Shown here piece after piece: positions 49,173 to 57,941 of a stretch of 64,000 bases of DNA. The first letter of the stretch is position 1. Each line of letters begins with the position of its first letter. The notes below the pieces were generated by a model that was not told the DNA's origin, searched no databases, and saw only the letters and a list, made by a program, of their open reading frames with translations. Source of the stretch: Streptomyces sp. MRC013 (GTDB lineage Bacteria; Actinomycetota; Actinomycetes; Streptomycetales; Streptomycetaceae); contig NZ_CP094264.1 in assembly GCF_023614235.1 (NCBI RefSeq), positions 5,208,001 to 5,272,000 of the forward strand, given 5' to 3'. Made by a program: the position numbers and the translations under genes.

Positions 49173-49692
49173 GAGCAGCTCCAAGATCCGTCACCGGGAT
49201 GCGGGGAGGCCACGACCGCCGGAGCGGCCGGCCCCCTCCGACGCTAACGGCAGGACCGCCCGCCGCGCACAGCCACAGGCCACCGGCGCGGCCGAACGGG
49301 GCAACCGGCCCCTCGCACTCCGCACTCCGGGTGCGCCGTGGCCCGGGGACCGCCCGGTGCTGACGCGCGGTCTCGGGTACGGGCGCCCCACCGTCCCCGG
49401 CCACGGCCGGGGGCGTGCGGCCGCCCGCCTCGCCCGGACCCTCCGAGGTGGTCCCCGCACCGCGCGTGCTGGACCCCGTGCCCCTCGGCGAGGCGCCGTG
49501 GCGCTGCGACGTGGGACCCGCCGAGAGGCGGTGGCACCGGTTCCCCGCGCCGGTGGGCCTCCCGCGACCGGACCTCGCGGACCGGCCCCGGATCCCGTAC
49601 GCGGGCCCGCCACGGGCCGCATCGCCCCGTGAAGCCCGGGGACGCCCCGGTGCCGAGGCCGCCGGGGAGACGGACGCCGAGCCCGCCGGAGG
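49173..49692. other. 520-base stretch without a convincing gene
   Basis: A plus-strand frame around 49415-49640 (GEAPWRCDVGPAERRWHRFP) has some protein-like character but no ribosome site, and it runs on into the antisense of the zinc-ribbon genes. I do not call it. Confidence 0.4.
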
Positions 49693-49905
49693 TCAGGGCT
49701 CCGGCGCCCTCGAATCCTCCTCGGCGTGGGGGAGGGCCGTGTGCCCCTCCGCCCAGTTGTTCACCCAGCCGCACACGCCGCACGCGTACCGCCCGTTCAA
49801 CCCCGACACCTGCGATCCGCACGCCGAACACATCGTCGTGGTGATCTCCGGCGTCGTCTGCGTCGCCGCGGTCCGCTCGGGCTCCGGTTCCCATCTACTG
49901 GTCAT
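49693..49905 (-). CDS. Small zinc-ribbon protein 2
   Basis: 70 residues from ATG 49905. A four-cysteine ribbon MCSACGSQVSGLNGRYACGV followed by CGWVNNWAEG gives CxxC-x10-CxxC. It overlaps the upstream zinc-ribbon gene by 11 bases. Both share the CGW ending, so they are tandem paralogues. Function unknown; small ribbons of this type often bind RNA or protein partners. Confidence 0.75.
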   Translation of the reverse strand: MTSRWEPEPERTAATQTTPEITTTMCSACGSQVSGLNGRYACGVCGWVNNWAEGHTALPHAEEDSRAPEP

Positions 49906-50023
49906 CGCCGGAAGAACCTACCCCTGCCGGCGGGGGCGACGCGCTCGACCAGCCGCACGCCTGAGAACACACCCAGCCACCACCCTGCTGCAATGCGGGC
50001 GCACCACACCGTTGGCAATTCAC
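49895..50023 (-). CDS. Small zinc-ribbon protein 1
   Basis: 42 residues from GTG 50023, supported by GGAGG seven bases upstream. VNCQRCGAPALQQGGGWVCS then QACGWSS gives CxxC-x10-CxxxC. It is too short for most gene finders. The stop overlaps the start of the next ribbon gene, so the two are translationally coupled. Confidence 0.68.
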   Translation of the reverse strand: MNCQRCGAPALQQGGGWVCSQACGWSSASPPPAGVGSSGDDQ

Positions 50024-50444
50024 CAGTGATCCTCCATCCGGGCTACGCCGACCCTCGGTCCTGCTCGGCGACCAGACTCCCCCGGCCGGTACGGCCACGG
50101 GAAGGGTACGGACGGCAAAAGGTTCCCGGGACCGGACCGCCGCCGCCCGTGCCCGTCCCGGTGACGGGACCGCCACCGCCGGCGCGCGGTGCCTCTCGCC
50201 CTCAGGGGCGCGGCAGCCGCCCCCGCGCCCGTGGCGGCGGGCGTCGCGCCCCTCCCCGCGCGGTGTGCGCGCTTCTCGGGCCCGGAAGCCGTCCGGCCCA
50301 CCGCGTCGTCCCGGCCCATCGCGCCGACGGGGGGACCGGGCGGGCGAGTTCCGCCGAGGGCGGGGCGCCCCGGGAGGACGGGCGGGGCGCCCGAGGAGGG
50401 GCGGAGGCCGACCGCCGCGCCCGGCAGGGCACGGCGAAGGCCCT
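50024..50444. other. 421-base stretch with no gene seen
   Basis: Upstream region of the zinc-ribbon pair and downstream region of the hydrolase gene, both on the minus strand. GC-rich, no domain-like frame. Confidence 0.45.
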
Positions 50445-51206
50445 TCACGGCCTCACACCGTGCCCTTTCGGGGTGAACGCCCTGATCAACGCGGCCATGG
50501 TGTCCGGCGCGCTGTAGTGGGCCGCGTGCGCGGCGCCCCCGACCTCGGCGATCCGCCCGTCCACGACCTTCCGCGCCACCCTCCGCACCCAGGCGCCGGA
50601 CGCGACGGGGTCGCCCGCTCCGCGGACGACCAGCGTCGGCACCCTGATCCGGGCCAGGTTGTCCTCGAACGGCCCGGCCGCGTCCCGCAGGGCGTGGCGG
50701 AAGGACGCGGCGAAGCGGAGCGGACCGGTCAGCAGGTAGTCGGCCGTCGCCACCGCGAGCAGGGAGAGCGGTTCCCGGGGCGCGTCCGCGAGGAGCCGCC
50801 CCACCTGGCACCAGGCGGGCACGTCCGGGTCGAGCGCCGGCCCGATCAGCACCGTCCCGTGCACCAGACGGGGGTGGCGGGCGGCGAAGGCCGCGATGAC
50901 CTGGCAGCCGACCGAGTTGCCCACGAACAGGCAGGAGGGCAGGGAGAGCCGCCGGTGCCAGCGGGCCATCGCGTCGGCGGTCGCCCCGATGTCCGGCGCA
51001 CGGCGCACGGCGGCCCGCGACCGCGCGTTGCCCGGCAGGTCCGGTACGAGCACGCTCGCACCGCCCGCCGCCAACCGCCGTGCGAGCGGCACGAAGTACC
51101 GCCCCGAGAGCCCGAGGCCGTGCACCAGCACCACGGCCGGCACGCCCTCGTGCGGCGAGGGACCGAACCGGCGGGTGAAGAGGCCGGTGTGCCTTGTCTG
51201 TTCCAT
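50445..51206 (-). CDS. Alpha/beta hydrolase
   Basis: 253 residues from ATG 51206. Fold motifs are VVLVHGLGLSGRYFVPLARR (oxyanion HGxG), the nucleophile elbow VGNSVGCQ, the acid in VVRGAGDPVA and the histidine in GGAAHAAHYSAP. The nucleophile and histidine fit a lipase/esterase or C-C hydrolase of the broad family; the substrate is unknown. Monocistronic. Confidence 0.88.
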   Translation of the reverse strand: MEQTRHTGLFTRRFGPSPHEGVPAVVLVHGLGLSGRYFVPLARRLAAGGASVLVPDLPGNARSRAAVRRAPDIGATADAMARWHRRLSLPSCLFVGNSVGCQVIAAFAARHPRLVHGTVLIGPALDPDVPAWCQVGRLLADAPREPLSLLAVATADYLLTGPLRFAASFRHALRDAAGPFEDNLARIRVPTLVVRGAGDPVASGAWVRRVARKVVDGRIAEVGGAAHAAHYSAPDTMAALIRAFTPKGHGVRP

Positions 51207-51630
51207 GTGTCCACTATCGGGTCGCGGAAGCCGCCGGCGGGGAGGCCGCCGGCCATGGACTCCTGCCCGCTTCGGGCCGCCCTCATGAGGGGACGGGGCT
51301 TCCGGCACGACCGTTCCCTCCGCGGACCCGGGATCCGGTACGGCGCCGTGCGCCCGCGCGGTCCCCGCGCGTCGCGGCCGCCCCGGCAAGGCGCGCTCTG
51401 CGACCGCCTGCTGACGCCACGCCGGCCGCCGCCGGCGTCCCGTCGGGCGGCGGCCACCGCGCGGGCGGGCGACCGGGAGCCCCGCGACCGCCCCGGACCG
51501 GCGACGCCGGGGGAGTGGGGGCGCCCGCGCGCCGCACCCGGGAAGCCCGGCACGGCCACCGGCCGTTGCACTCTGGGACGGAGCGATTCGCGTACGCGCG
51601 CCACGCCGCCCATGCGATGAGGAGGACCCC
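51207..51630. other. 424-base divergent gap with no gene seen
   Basis: Lies between the minus-strand hydrolase and a plus-strand hypothetical gene, so both promoters must be here; I see no clear palindrome. Confidence 0.45.
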
Positions 51631-52362
51631 ATGGACGCCGCCGGTGAGGGACGGCAGCAACTGGACGCGGTCAGCGTCCTCAACGCGAGGAGAACGCTCC
51701 TGCAGCTCCTCGGCCGGGCCGGGATCTCCTCCGGCGAGGCGGAGGAACTGGTCGGGTCCGTCGAGGCCGGTGCCCTCGCCCTCGCGCACGAGGAGGTCGG
51801 CGCGGGCGGCCGGAGCGCTCCGGGGGGCAAGGGCGAACCCTACGAGTCCGGCTGGCTCGACGGGGCCCGGGCCGTCGTCGACGAACTCGGCGACCTCGCC
51901 GCACGGGCCGCGCGCCGCGCCGTCGCCTCCGGGCCCCCGGCCTCCTCCCCGGGCCGGCGCCCTCCGGCCGGGAGGATGGAGGTGGAGCGGGCGAAGGCGG
52001 CGGTCGTGCCCCTCTACCTCTCCTTCACCACCGCTTCCGACCTCGATCCGGAGGTCTCCGACCAGGTGCTCGCCGCCGTCCTCGAGACCATGGGCCCCGG
52101 GGAGCGGGCCGGGTACGCGGGGCGGCTGGCGGAGTTCGCAGAGGCCCACCGCGTACGCCTGGAGCGGCTATACGCGCAGTACGGACCGGGCAGCGCCACC
52201 GCGGTCCACGGCCGGTACTCCCTTCTGCACTCCCCCACCAGTCCCGCCGTACTGGAGCGGCTCGCCGCCGCACCGGAGGCGCTGCGGGAGGAGTGGGACG
52301 CGGCCGAACTGCCGCCCGCGTGGCTGGAAGGGCTCTCGGCGACCTGGGACCGGGCGGCCTGA
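51631..52362 (+). CDS. Conserved hypothetical protein
   Basis: 243 residues with GAGGAGGA upstream of the ATG. The protein is helical, with a Pro-rich linker near residues 100-115 separating two parts: an N-terminal helical bundle (LDAVSVLNARRTLLQLLGRA) and a C-terminal part (VVPLYLSFTTASDLDPEVSD and LEGLSATWDRAA). No signal peptide or membrane segment. I do not recognise the family. Convergent with the kinase gene downstream. Confidence 0.72.
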   Translation: MDAAGEGRQQLDAVSVLNARRTLLQLLGRAGISSGEAEELVGSVEAGALALAHEEVGAGGRSAPGGKGEPYESGWLDGARAVVDELGDLAARAARRAVASGPPASSPGRRPPAGRMEVERAKAAVVPLYLSFTTASDLDPEVSDQVLAAVLETMGPGERAGYAGRLAEFAEAHRVRLERLYAQYGPGSATAVHGRYSLLHSPTSPAVLERLAAAPEALREEWDAAELPPAWLEGLSATWDRAA

Positions 52363-52427
52363 CCGGTGGCCGCCCGGTGGAGCGGGACCGCCGGAGGGCC
52401 GTTCCCGCCGCCGGCGCTTCCGCCTCC

Positions 52428-53909
52428 TCAGCCCTTCCGCTTCCCCTCGGAAGGCCTTCCCTCACCCGGCGGCGGTTCGGCCGCCTCACGCCCCGGCCCC
52501 CCGGCGTCCCGGCCGTTCCGCTCCCCCTGGCCGTCCCGTTCGCCCCGGCCGCCCGCGTCGTACGGGCGGCCGGGGTCCGCCCGGGGCCGGGTGGCGGAGG
52601 CGGGGGCCCGCCGGTCACCGACGGCCGGACGGTCCTTCCCGGACGATCCCGCGGTGGCGCGGGAAGCCGCGGACGGCTCGGGGGCGGGGGCCTGCGCGGT
52701 GGGCGAGGGGGAGGGGCCGGGGAGAGGCTCCGGGGAGGGCGCCGGCTCCGCCGTGGCCTGGCGCGCCGGCCGGGAGGCCGCCCCCTCCGCCTCGGTGGGC
52801 TGGCCACCGATCGAACCGGTGAGCGTGACCGCGAGAACGGTCAGCACCGCGCCGGCCGCCAGCACGGCGCGGTCGGTGCGGAGCCGGGGGCCTGCGGGGG
52901 TGGCGGGACGGCGGGCGTCCGGCCTTCCGCCGGTCCCCGCCCCGCCCCTCCGGCCGCCGCCGGCGAGGGTGGTCACGGGGAACGGCCGCAGCGTGACGTC
53001 CCCCGTCCCCTCCCCGCTCCCCCCGCTCCCCCCGCCCTCCGCGGTCCCGTCCCCGTGGGGGGACGGGACCGCGGAGGGCGCGTCCGGCGGTACGGCGGCC
53101 AGCGCCCGCGAACAGGCGGCGGCGTCCGGCCGGTCGTCCTCGTCCGACGCCGTCATGGCCGCCACCAGTTCGGCGAGGTCGCCCGGCAGGTCCGGCGGGA
53201 CGACCGGGGGCCGGTGCAGCCGCGCGACGGCGGCCTCCAGGGGGACGCCCGGGTACTCCACCTCGCCCTTCAGGCACTCCAGGAGGACCAGGCCCAGGCC
53301 GTAGACGTCCGCGGCCGGACCGGCCCCGCGCCCGAGCACCTGCTCGGGCGCCACGTACGCCGCGGTCCCCACCAGCGCGCCGGCGGCGGTGCGGGTGGTG
53401 GAGTCGAGCAGCCGGGAGATGCCGAAGTCGGTCAGGTACGGGGCGCCCGACCCGTCCAGGAGGATGTTGGAGGGCTTGACGTCGCGGTGGACGACGTGAG
53501 CCGCGTGCACGTGTGCCAGCGCCGAGGTCAGCGCGGCCCCGATGCGGCGGACCTCGGCGGGATCCAGGGGGCCCGCGGCGATGCGCCGGCGCAGCGTCGT
53601 CCCCTCGACGAGCTGCATCACCAGATAGGGCCGGCCGTCCTCCTGGCCCGAGTCGTACACGGTCACCAGACCGGGGTGCTGGAGCTGGGCCAGCAGACGG
53701 CCTTCGTCGGCGAAACGCTCCTCCGGTTGGCCGTCGCCGTCGGGACGGAAGACCTTGACCGCCACCGGCCGCCGCAGCCGCAGGTCCAGCCCTTGGTACA
53801 CCTCGGCCGTTCCCCCGTGTCCGAGCAGTTCGTCGAGGCGGTAGCGGCCGGCGACCACGTGGGCCGTGAGCCGCCAGTCCGGTGGGGTCGACCACGGGCG
53901 GACCTTCAT
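52428..53909 (-). CDS. Membrane-anchored serine/threonine protein kinase
   Basis: 493 residues from ATG 53909 with GGAG five bases upstream. Kinase motifs are GHGGTAEVYQG (P-loop), VAVKVF (catalytic Lys), VVHRDVKPSN (catalytic loop), YLTDFGISR (DFG) and VAPEQ. The domain ends near residue 280; a TM segment near 340-365 (RAVLAAGAVLTVLAVTLTGS) is followed by an exported Pro/Ser/Gly-rich tail without PASTA repeats. It is a PknB-like signalling kinase whose short tail may sense the cell wall. Monocistronic. Confidence 0.93.
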   Translation of the reverse strand: MKVRPWSTPPDWRLTAHVVAGRYRLDELLGHGGTAEVYQGLDLRLRRPVAVKVFRPDGDGQPEERFADEGRLLAQLQHPGLVTVYDSGQEDGRPYLVMQLVEGTTLRRRIAAGPLDPAEVRRIGAALTSALAHVHAAHVVHRDVKPSNILLDGSGAPYLTDFGISRLLDSTTRTAAGALVGTAAYVAPEQVLGRGAGPAADVYGLGLVLLECLKGEVEYPGVPLEAAVARLHRPPVVPPDLPGDLAELVAAMTASDEDDRPDAAACSRALAAVPPDAPSAVPSPHGDGTAEGGGSGGSGEGTGDVTLRPFPVTTLAGGGRRGGAGTGGRPDARRPATPAGPRLRTDRAVLAAGAVLTVLAVTLTGSIGGQPTEAEGAASRPARQATAEPAPSPEPLPGPSPSPTAQAPAPEPSAASRATAGSSGKDRPAVGDRRAPASATRPRADPGRPYDAGGRGERDGQGERNGRDAGGPGREAAEPPPGEGRPSEGKRKG

Positions 53910-54896
53910 CTGTGCTCCCTGCGCTCTGCCGTCACCTGCCGTCGTCCGCCCGCCCACCCGCCGTCGTCCCGGCATGTCCGGTCCGTGTCCGGCCCCCGCC
54001 TCCCGGCGGCCCCGTCGTCGGGCCGCCCGGCCGCAGGCCCGTCCGTGTGCGAGCACGGATTACGCGTGCCCCCTGAGTCCGCGGGCATCCGCCGACCCGG
54101 CGGGCAATCCCGAACCGGTGGGGCGCGGGACGCCGCCGTCCGGCCGCCCGTACCCGGAGGACGGCGGAACATCCCGCCGCCGAAGCGCGGACGCGCTCCT
54201 GCCCCGCGCACTCCACGTGCTCTGCGCGCTCGGGGCGCTGCTCGAGCGCGGCAGGACCGGCCCGCCCGGTGCGGCCCCGGTACGCGGACGGCCGGCCACC
54301 GCCGCGCCCCGGCCACCTGCCCACCGGTACCGCCCGGCGGGGTGTGCGCACCACCGGCCGTGCTCGCCCCGCCGGACCGGGACCGGCGGCACCGGGCGCC
54401 GAACGGGCGTCGTCGGACGCGGTGCGGGTGCGGTCGGGAGCCCGGAAACGGAACCGCCTCCGCCACCGGGGCGCGCAAACCCGTGAGAGGGCGGCGCCCC
54501 GGTGACGGAGGCGGTCACCGAGCGGTTCCGAGGGGCGGCGGGTGCGGCCTCGACGAGCGTGCACGGACTCACCCGGGCGGACTCCCGCCCGCGAACGGCC
54601 GCAGGTCGAGGCGGTGCGTCACGGCAGCGGGCCGGAGCCGGGGACGCCGCCCCGGGAGTGTCCGGAACCCGGCCCCACCACCGGTGTGCGGGCGGGCCGT
54701 CCGCCGGAGCGGGCGGACCCGGGGGCCGACGGGTGGAAGACCGTACGGCTGCCGGCGGTGCCCGTGCCCGTGGAGCGGGCAGCCGGACCGAATCCGCCGG
54801 AACCGGCGGCCCCCCTCCTCGCCGGCGGCCCTTCCCCGGTCCACCGCGCCGGCCCCGTGCCGTCGCCTACCGTTGCGGGGCCCCACACGCCCGTCG
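53910..54896. other. 1-kb stretch with no convincing gene
   Basis: Several overlapping frames are open, but all are Arg/Pro-rich. A plus-strand frame near 54730-54880 (GADGWKTVRLPAVPVPVERA) is the most protein-like yet has no start with a ribosome site. Confidence 0.4.
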
Positions 54897-54922
54897 CGCC
54901 CCCGGCGGAGCGGCCGGGGGCG
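54897..54922 (-). terminator. Terminator of rodlin-like gene B
   Basis: Ten-base arms CGCCCCCGGC and GCCGGGGGCG with a six-base loop, 34 bases beyond the stop codon. Confidence 0.65.
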
Positions 54923-54955
54923 TTCCGGGCCGGTGGAGGGGAGCGGGCCGCACGG

Positions 54956-55228
54956 TCAGCGGTGCTCGTGGTGGCGGGGGAAGAGCATGTCGTTCACCAC
55001 GTGCACCAACTGGGTCTCCTCCTCCTTGACGTTCTCGGAGCAGTCGATGTTGTTGTCGGCGGAGGAGAGGTTCGGCTGGTCGAGGACCTCGATGACGTCG
55101 CAGCTGACGACCTGGCTGCCGTTGTCGAACTTCTTCGTGTCGTCGTCGGCCGCCTGGGCGGTCCCGGCGGCACCGCCGGCAACGGCCAGAGCGGCGAACG
55201 TGCAGGCCAGGGTGTTCCTGAACTTCAT
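54956..55228 (-). CDS. Small secreted rodlin-like protein, copy B
   Basis: 90 residues from ATG 55228. The signal peptide MKFRNTLACTFAALAVAGG is nearly identical to that of copy A at 38437. The mature part keeps both cysteines (VVSCDVIEVLDQPNLSS and NNIDCSENVKEEE) but diverges at the end (VVNDMLFPRHHEHR). The two genes are 16.5 kb apart and inverted, so they are an older duplication. Rodlin relationship is inferred from cysteine spacing and the LSxxxNN pattern. Confidence 0.8.
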   Translation of the reverse strand: MKFRNTLACTFAALAVAGGAAGTAQAADDDTKKFDNGSQVVSCDVIEVLDQPNLSSADNNIDCSENVKEEETQLVHVVNDMLFPRHHEHR

Positions 55229-55364
55229 GGTTGTCTTGCCCTTCGAGAACTTTTCCTTGGGTGCGCCGATGGGGAGCCGCGCAGTCGACCACCGGTCAGG
55301 GTGCACGGACCTCTTCGCCGTCACGGCGTCGATGTCCGCAGGGCGCCCGACCCGTGCCCACCAC

Positions 55365-55410
55365 CAAGCGGTGAACGAAGCGCCGTCCGGGAAGGTATTG
55401 CTCCGAGTGG
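55365..55410 (-). promoter_or_regulatory. Promoter-like motif shared by the two rodlin-like genes, copy B
   Basis: On the minus strand: CCACTCGG, AGCAATACC, ten bases, then GCGCTTCGTTCACCG. The two blocks and their spacing equal those at 38220-38265, while the ten spacer bases differ. It lies about 140 bases upstream of the start codon. Confidence 0.65.
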
Positions 55411-55703
55411 GTAGCGCCGGTGCCCTTCCCCCTCCCGAGCGCCCCGCGCGCAGCCCCCTCCCGGTACCGCCGCCCCGCCGTGGAAGGGGCCCGCGTGGAG
55501 CGGAACCGCACACGGCGGACGGTACCGGCGGCCGCCGCCCCGCGCGGGCCGGCGCGACCGACGGCCCCGTGGCCCCGCCGGCAAGGCCCCGTGCCGAGGG
55601 CCGGCGCCGACGCCTCCCGTCCGGGCCCACCGCGTTCCCGGCGGCCCCGCACCGCCCCGGCACCGTACGGACCCCGCCGCGAGTCGGCAGGCATACTGGA
55701 CCG

Positions 55704-56330
55704 GTGAACACCCCGAGGGCATCGTGGCGCAACACCACGCACGACTGGGCGAGCGGGGTGGACTTCGACCACCTCGCCGGTGTCCGCCGGGATCCGGCCG
55801 CGTTCGCCCCCGGCGGGGTCCGGCACCTGATCCTCGAAGTCGTCGCCTACGCGGCCGACGAGGCGGAGTCCAACGGCGGCGGACGCTGCACCGTCACGCT
55901 CCACCCCGACGGTTCGGTGTCCGTGGCCGACGACGGGCGGGGGACCGACACCCGCCTCGACGAGCACGGCCGGATCGTGCGGAAGCCGATCATGGCGTCG
56001 AAGGACCTCCGGTTCTTCGACCACCCCGACGCGCGGTCGCTCCCCGACGGCCGCCCGCGCCGGGGCATGTCCGTCGTCGCGGCGCTCAGCGAGTGGCTCC
56101 TCCACACCAACCGCCGCCGGGACGGGGCCTGGACCCAGCGGTACGAGCACGGCGTCCCCGTGACCGGCCTGGAACCTGTCGCCGGCGACGGCACGACCGG
56201 GACGGTCGTCCGCTTCCGCCCGGCCGAACCCGTGCGTGCGGCGGGCACGCCGACGGGGGACGAGCTCGTCCGGTACGCCACGTCCTGGCGGCACCTGTCC
56301 GTCGAGGTCGACGACCGGCGTGCCGGCTGA
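55704..56330 (+). CDS. GyrB/ParE-like ATPase N-domain protein
   Basis: 208 residues from GTG 55704. GHKL ATPase motifs are ILEVVAYAADEAESNGG in the N-box position, SVSVADDGRGTD (G1) and GMSVVAALSEWL in place of the ATP lid. It corresponds to the first third of a type IIA topoisomerase B subunit and lacks the transducer, toprim and C-terminal parts. The usual N-box Asn/Asp is embedded in AADEAES, so ATP binding is uncertain. Free-standing GyrB-like domains occur in Streptomyces; their role is unknown. Confidence 0.78.
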   Translation: MNTPRASWRNTTHDWASGVDFDHLAGVRRDPAAFAPGGVRHLILEVVAYAADEAESNGGGRCTVTLHPDGSVSVADDGRGTDTRLDEHGRIVRKPIMASKDLRFFDHPDARSLPDGRPRRGMSVVAALSEWLLHTNRRRDGAWTQRYEHGVPVTGLEPVAGDGTTGTVVRFRPAEPVRAAGTPTGDELVRYATSWRHLSVEVDDRRAG

Positions 56331-56580
56331 CCCTTCCGGCCGCTCCCGCCCCCGCCCGCGCCGGAGGGCTCCGCCCCGACGGCGGCGGCGAGGACGTGGC
56401 GCTTCCGGCGCGTCCCGGTGCGGGGCTCCCGGGCCCCCGCGGAGGAGGCCCCGGTGAGGCCGGTGGCGTCCGGGGCCGGCCGCTTCTCGTCGGCGGCCGC
56501 CCGCAGCATCGCGAGCGCCGGCTGGGCGGAGAGCCTGCCCGGCCGTCACCGCTGCGGCGGCGGCCGGCCCCGGGCGGCGC

Positions 56581-57183
56581 TCAGCCCTGCAGGCGGCCCG
56601 CGATGTCCGCCAGATGGCGGCCCTGGTAGCGCGCCGCTTCGAGGGTCGCCCCGTCCGGCCCCTCGCCGCCGCCGCTGGGCCAGCTGGTGCCGTAGGGGTT
56701 GCCGCCGGCGGCGAAGAGCAGGGGGTCGGTGTAGCCGGGCGGGACGATGACGCAGCCCCAGTGGTAGAACACGTTGTTCAGGGAGAGGATCGTCGACTCC
56801 TGGCCGCCGTGCCGGTTCATCGCCGAGGTGAAGCTGGTCACGGGCTTGTTGTGGAACACGCCGGCCTGCCACTGCCCACCGGTGAGGTCGATGAACTGCT
56901 TGAGCTGGGCGGTGACGTTGCCGTAGCGCGTGGGTGTGCCGAAGGCGTAGGCGGTGGCCCACTCGAGATCCTCGAGCGTCGCCTCGGCCACCCGGTCCTT
57001 CGTGGCGTCCACGTGCGCCCGCCAGGCGGGGTTGCCGTCGATGGCCTTGTCGGGCGCGAGTTCGGCCACCCGCCGCAGCCTGACTTCGGCACCCGCGCCC
57101 TCGGCTCCCTCGGCCACGGCCTCGGCGAGCGCGTGTACGTTTCCCGTGGCGCTGTAGTAGACGACAGCGACTCGAACACCCAT
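56581..57183 (-). CDS. NAD(P)H:quinone oxidoreductase, WrbA type
   Basis: 200 residues from ATG 57183 with GAGGAG upstream. The FMN-binding flavodoxin-like motif is VVYYSATGNVHALAEAVAEG, and FGTPTRYGNVTAQLKQFID and WGCVIVPPGYTDP are WrbA signatures. The insertion characteristic of WrbA is present. It reduces quinones by two electrons, protecting against oxidative stress. Monocistronic. Confidence 0.93.
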   Translation of the reverse strand: MGVRVAVVYYSATGNVHALAEAVAEGAEGAGAEVRLRRVAELAPDKAIDGNPAWRAHVDATKDRVAEATLEDLEWATAYAFGTPTRYGNVTAQLKQFIDLTGGQWQAGVFHNKPVTSFTSAMNRHGGQESTILSLNNVFYHWGCVIVPPGYTDPLLFAAGGNPYGTSWPSGGGEGPDGATLEAARYQGRHLADIAGRLQG

Positions 57184-57483
57184 CAGCTGCTCCTCGAGCA
57201 TCGGTCTTTACGATCCATGGGTGCCCATGCCGGGACGACTCTCACGGTTACCGCCGAACGACCGCCGATCGGACGCATCTGCGCCGTGGCGCCGGTGTAC
57301 GGGCGCCCGGTGGTCCGACCCGGGCGGGCCGGGCCGGGCCGGTCTCCACCGGCACCGGAGGAGGGGCCGGCCCTCCGCGGCACCGGGGCGGCTCCGTCCG
57401 CGTCGGCGGTCGGCGGGCATCCGGTAACGTCGGTGGCGTCGGCCCGCGGCGGCAGGATGAGGGAGAAGAGGGAAGAGGGGACC

Positions 57484-57873
57484 ATGCGGACTCGGCCCGT
57501 GCTCGTCTACGACGGAGACTGCGGTTTCTGCAGCACCTCGGTGAGGTTCGCCGAGCGGTACGTCCGCCCCCGCTGCACGGCGACGCCGTGGCAGTTCGCG
57601 GACCTGGAGGAGCTCGGCGTGACACGGCGGCGCGCCGAGCACGAGGTCCTGTGGGTCACCCCGGCCGGGACGGTGTACGGCGGATCCCGGGCCGTCGCCA
57701 AACTCCTTCTGGGCTCACCCGGGGGATGGCCGGTCCTGGGGGCGGTGCTGACCCTGCCCCTCGTACGGTGGGCCGCCCACGGCGTCTACCGGCTCGTCGC
57801 CGACAACCGCCACCGGATGCCGGGCGGCACGGCGGCGTGCGCGCTGCCGGCCCGGCGCGGCACGGACGGGTAG
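57484..57873 (+). CDS. DCC family thiol-disulfide oxidoreductase (DUF393)
   Basis: 129 residues from ATG 57484. The DCC motif is VYDGDCGFCSTSVRFAERYV, with a CxxC-like pair in a thioredoxin-like fold, and GGSRAVAKLLLGSPGG and the C-terminal hydrophobic LGAVLTLPLVRW are conserved in the family. Probably a membrane-associated redox protein. Convergent with the SpoIIE gene, with a terminator between. Confidence 0.9.
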   Translation: MRTRPVLVYDGDCGFCSTSVRFAERYVRPRCTATPWQFADLEELGVTRRRAEHEVLWVTPAGTVYGGSRAVAKLLLGSPGGWPVLGAVLTLPLVRWAAHGVYRLVADNRHRMPGGTAACALPARRGTDG

Positions 57874-57879
57874 TCCGGC

Positions 57880-57897
57880 CCCCCGCGGAGGCGGGGG
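57880..57897. terminator. Short hairpin terminator
   Basis: CCCCCGC-GGAG-GCGGGGG seven bases after the DCC stop, between convergent genes. Confidence 0.6.
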
Positions 57898-57941
57898 AGC
57901 GGACCTCGGGCCCCCACGGGGACCGGGCGCAGGCCGCCCGG

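Noticed and set aside
49415..50029. Plus-strand ORF with some protein-like segments
   Set aside because: No start with a ribosome site and it lies antisense to two zinc-ribbon genes.
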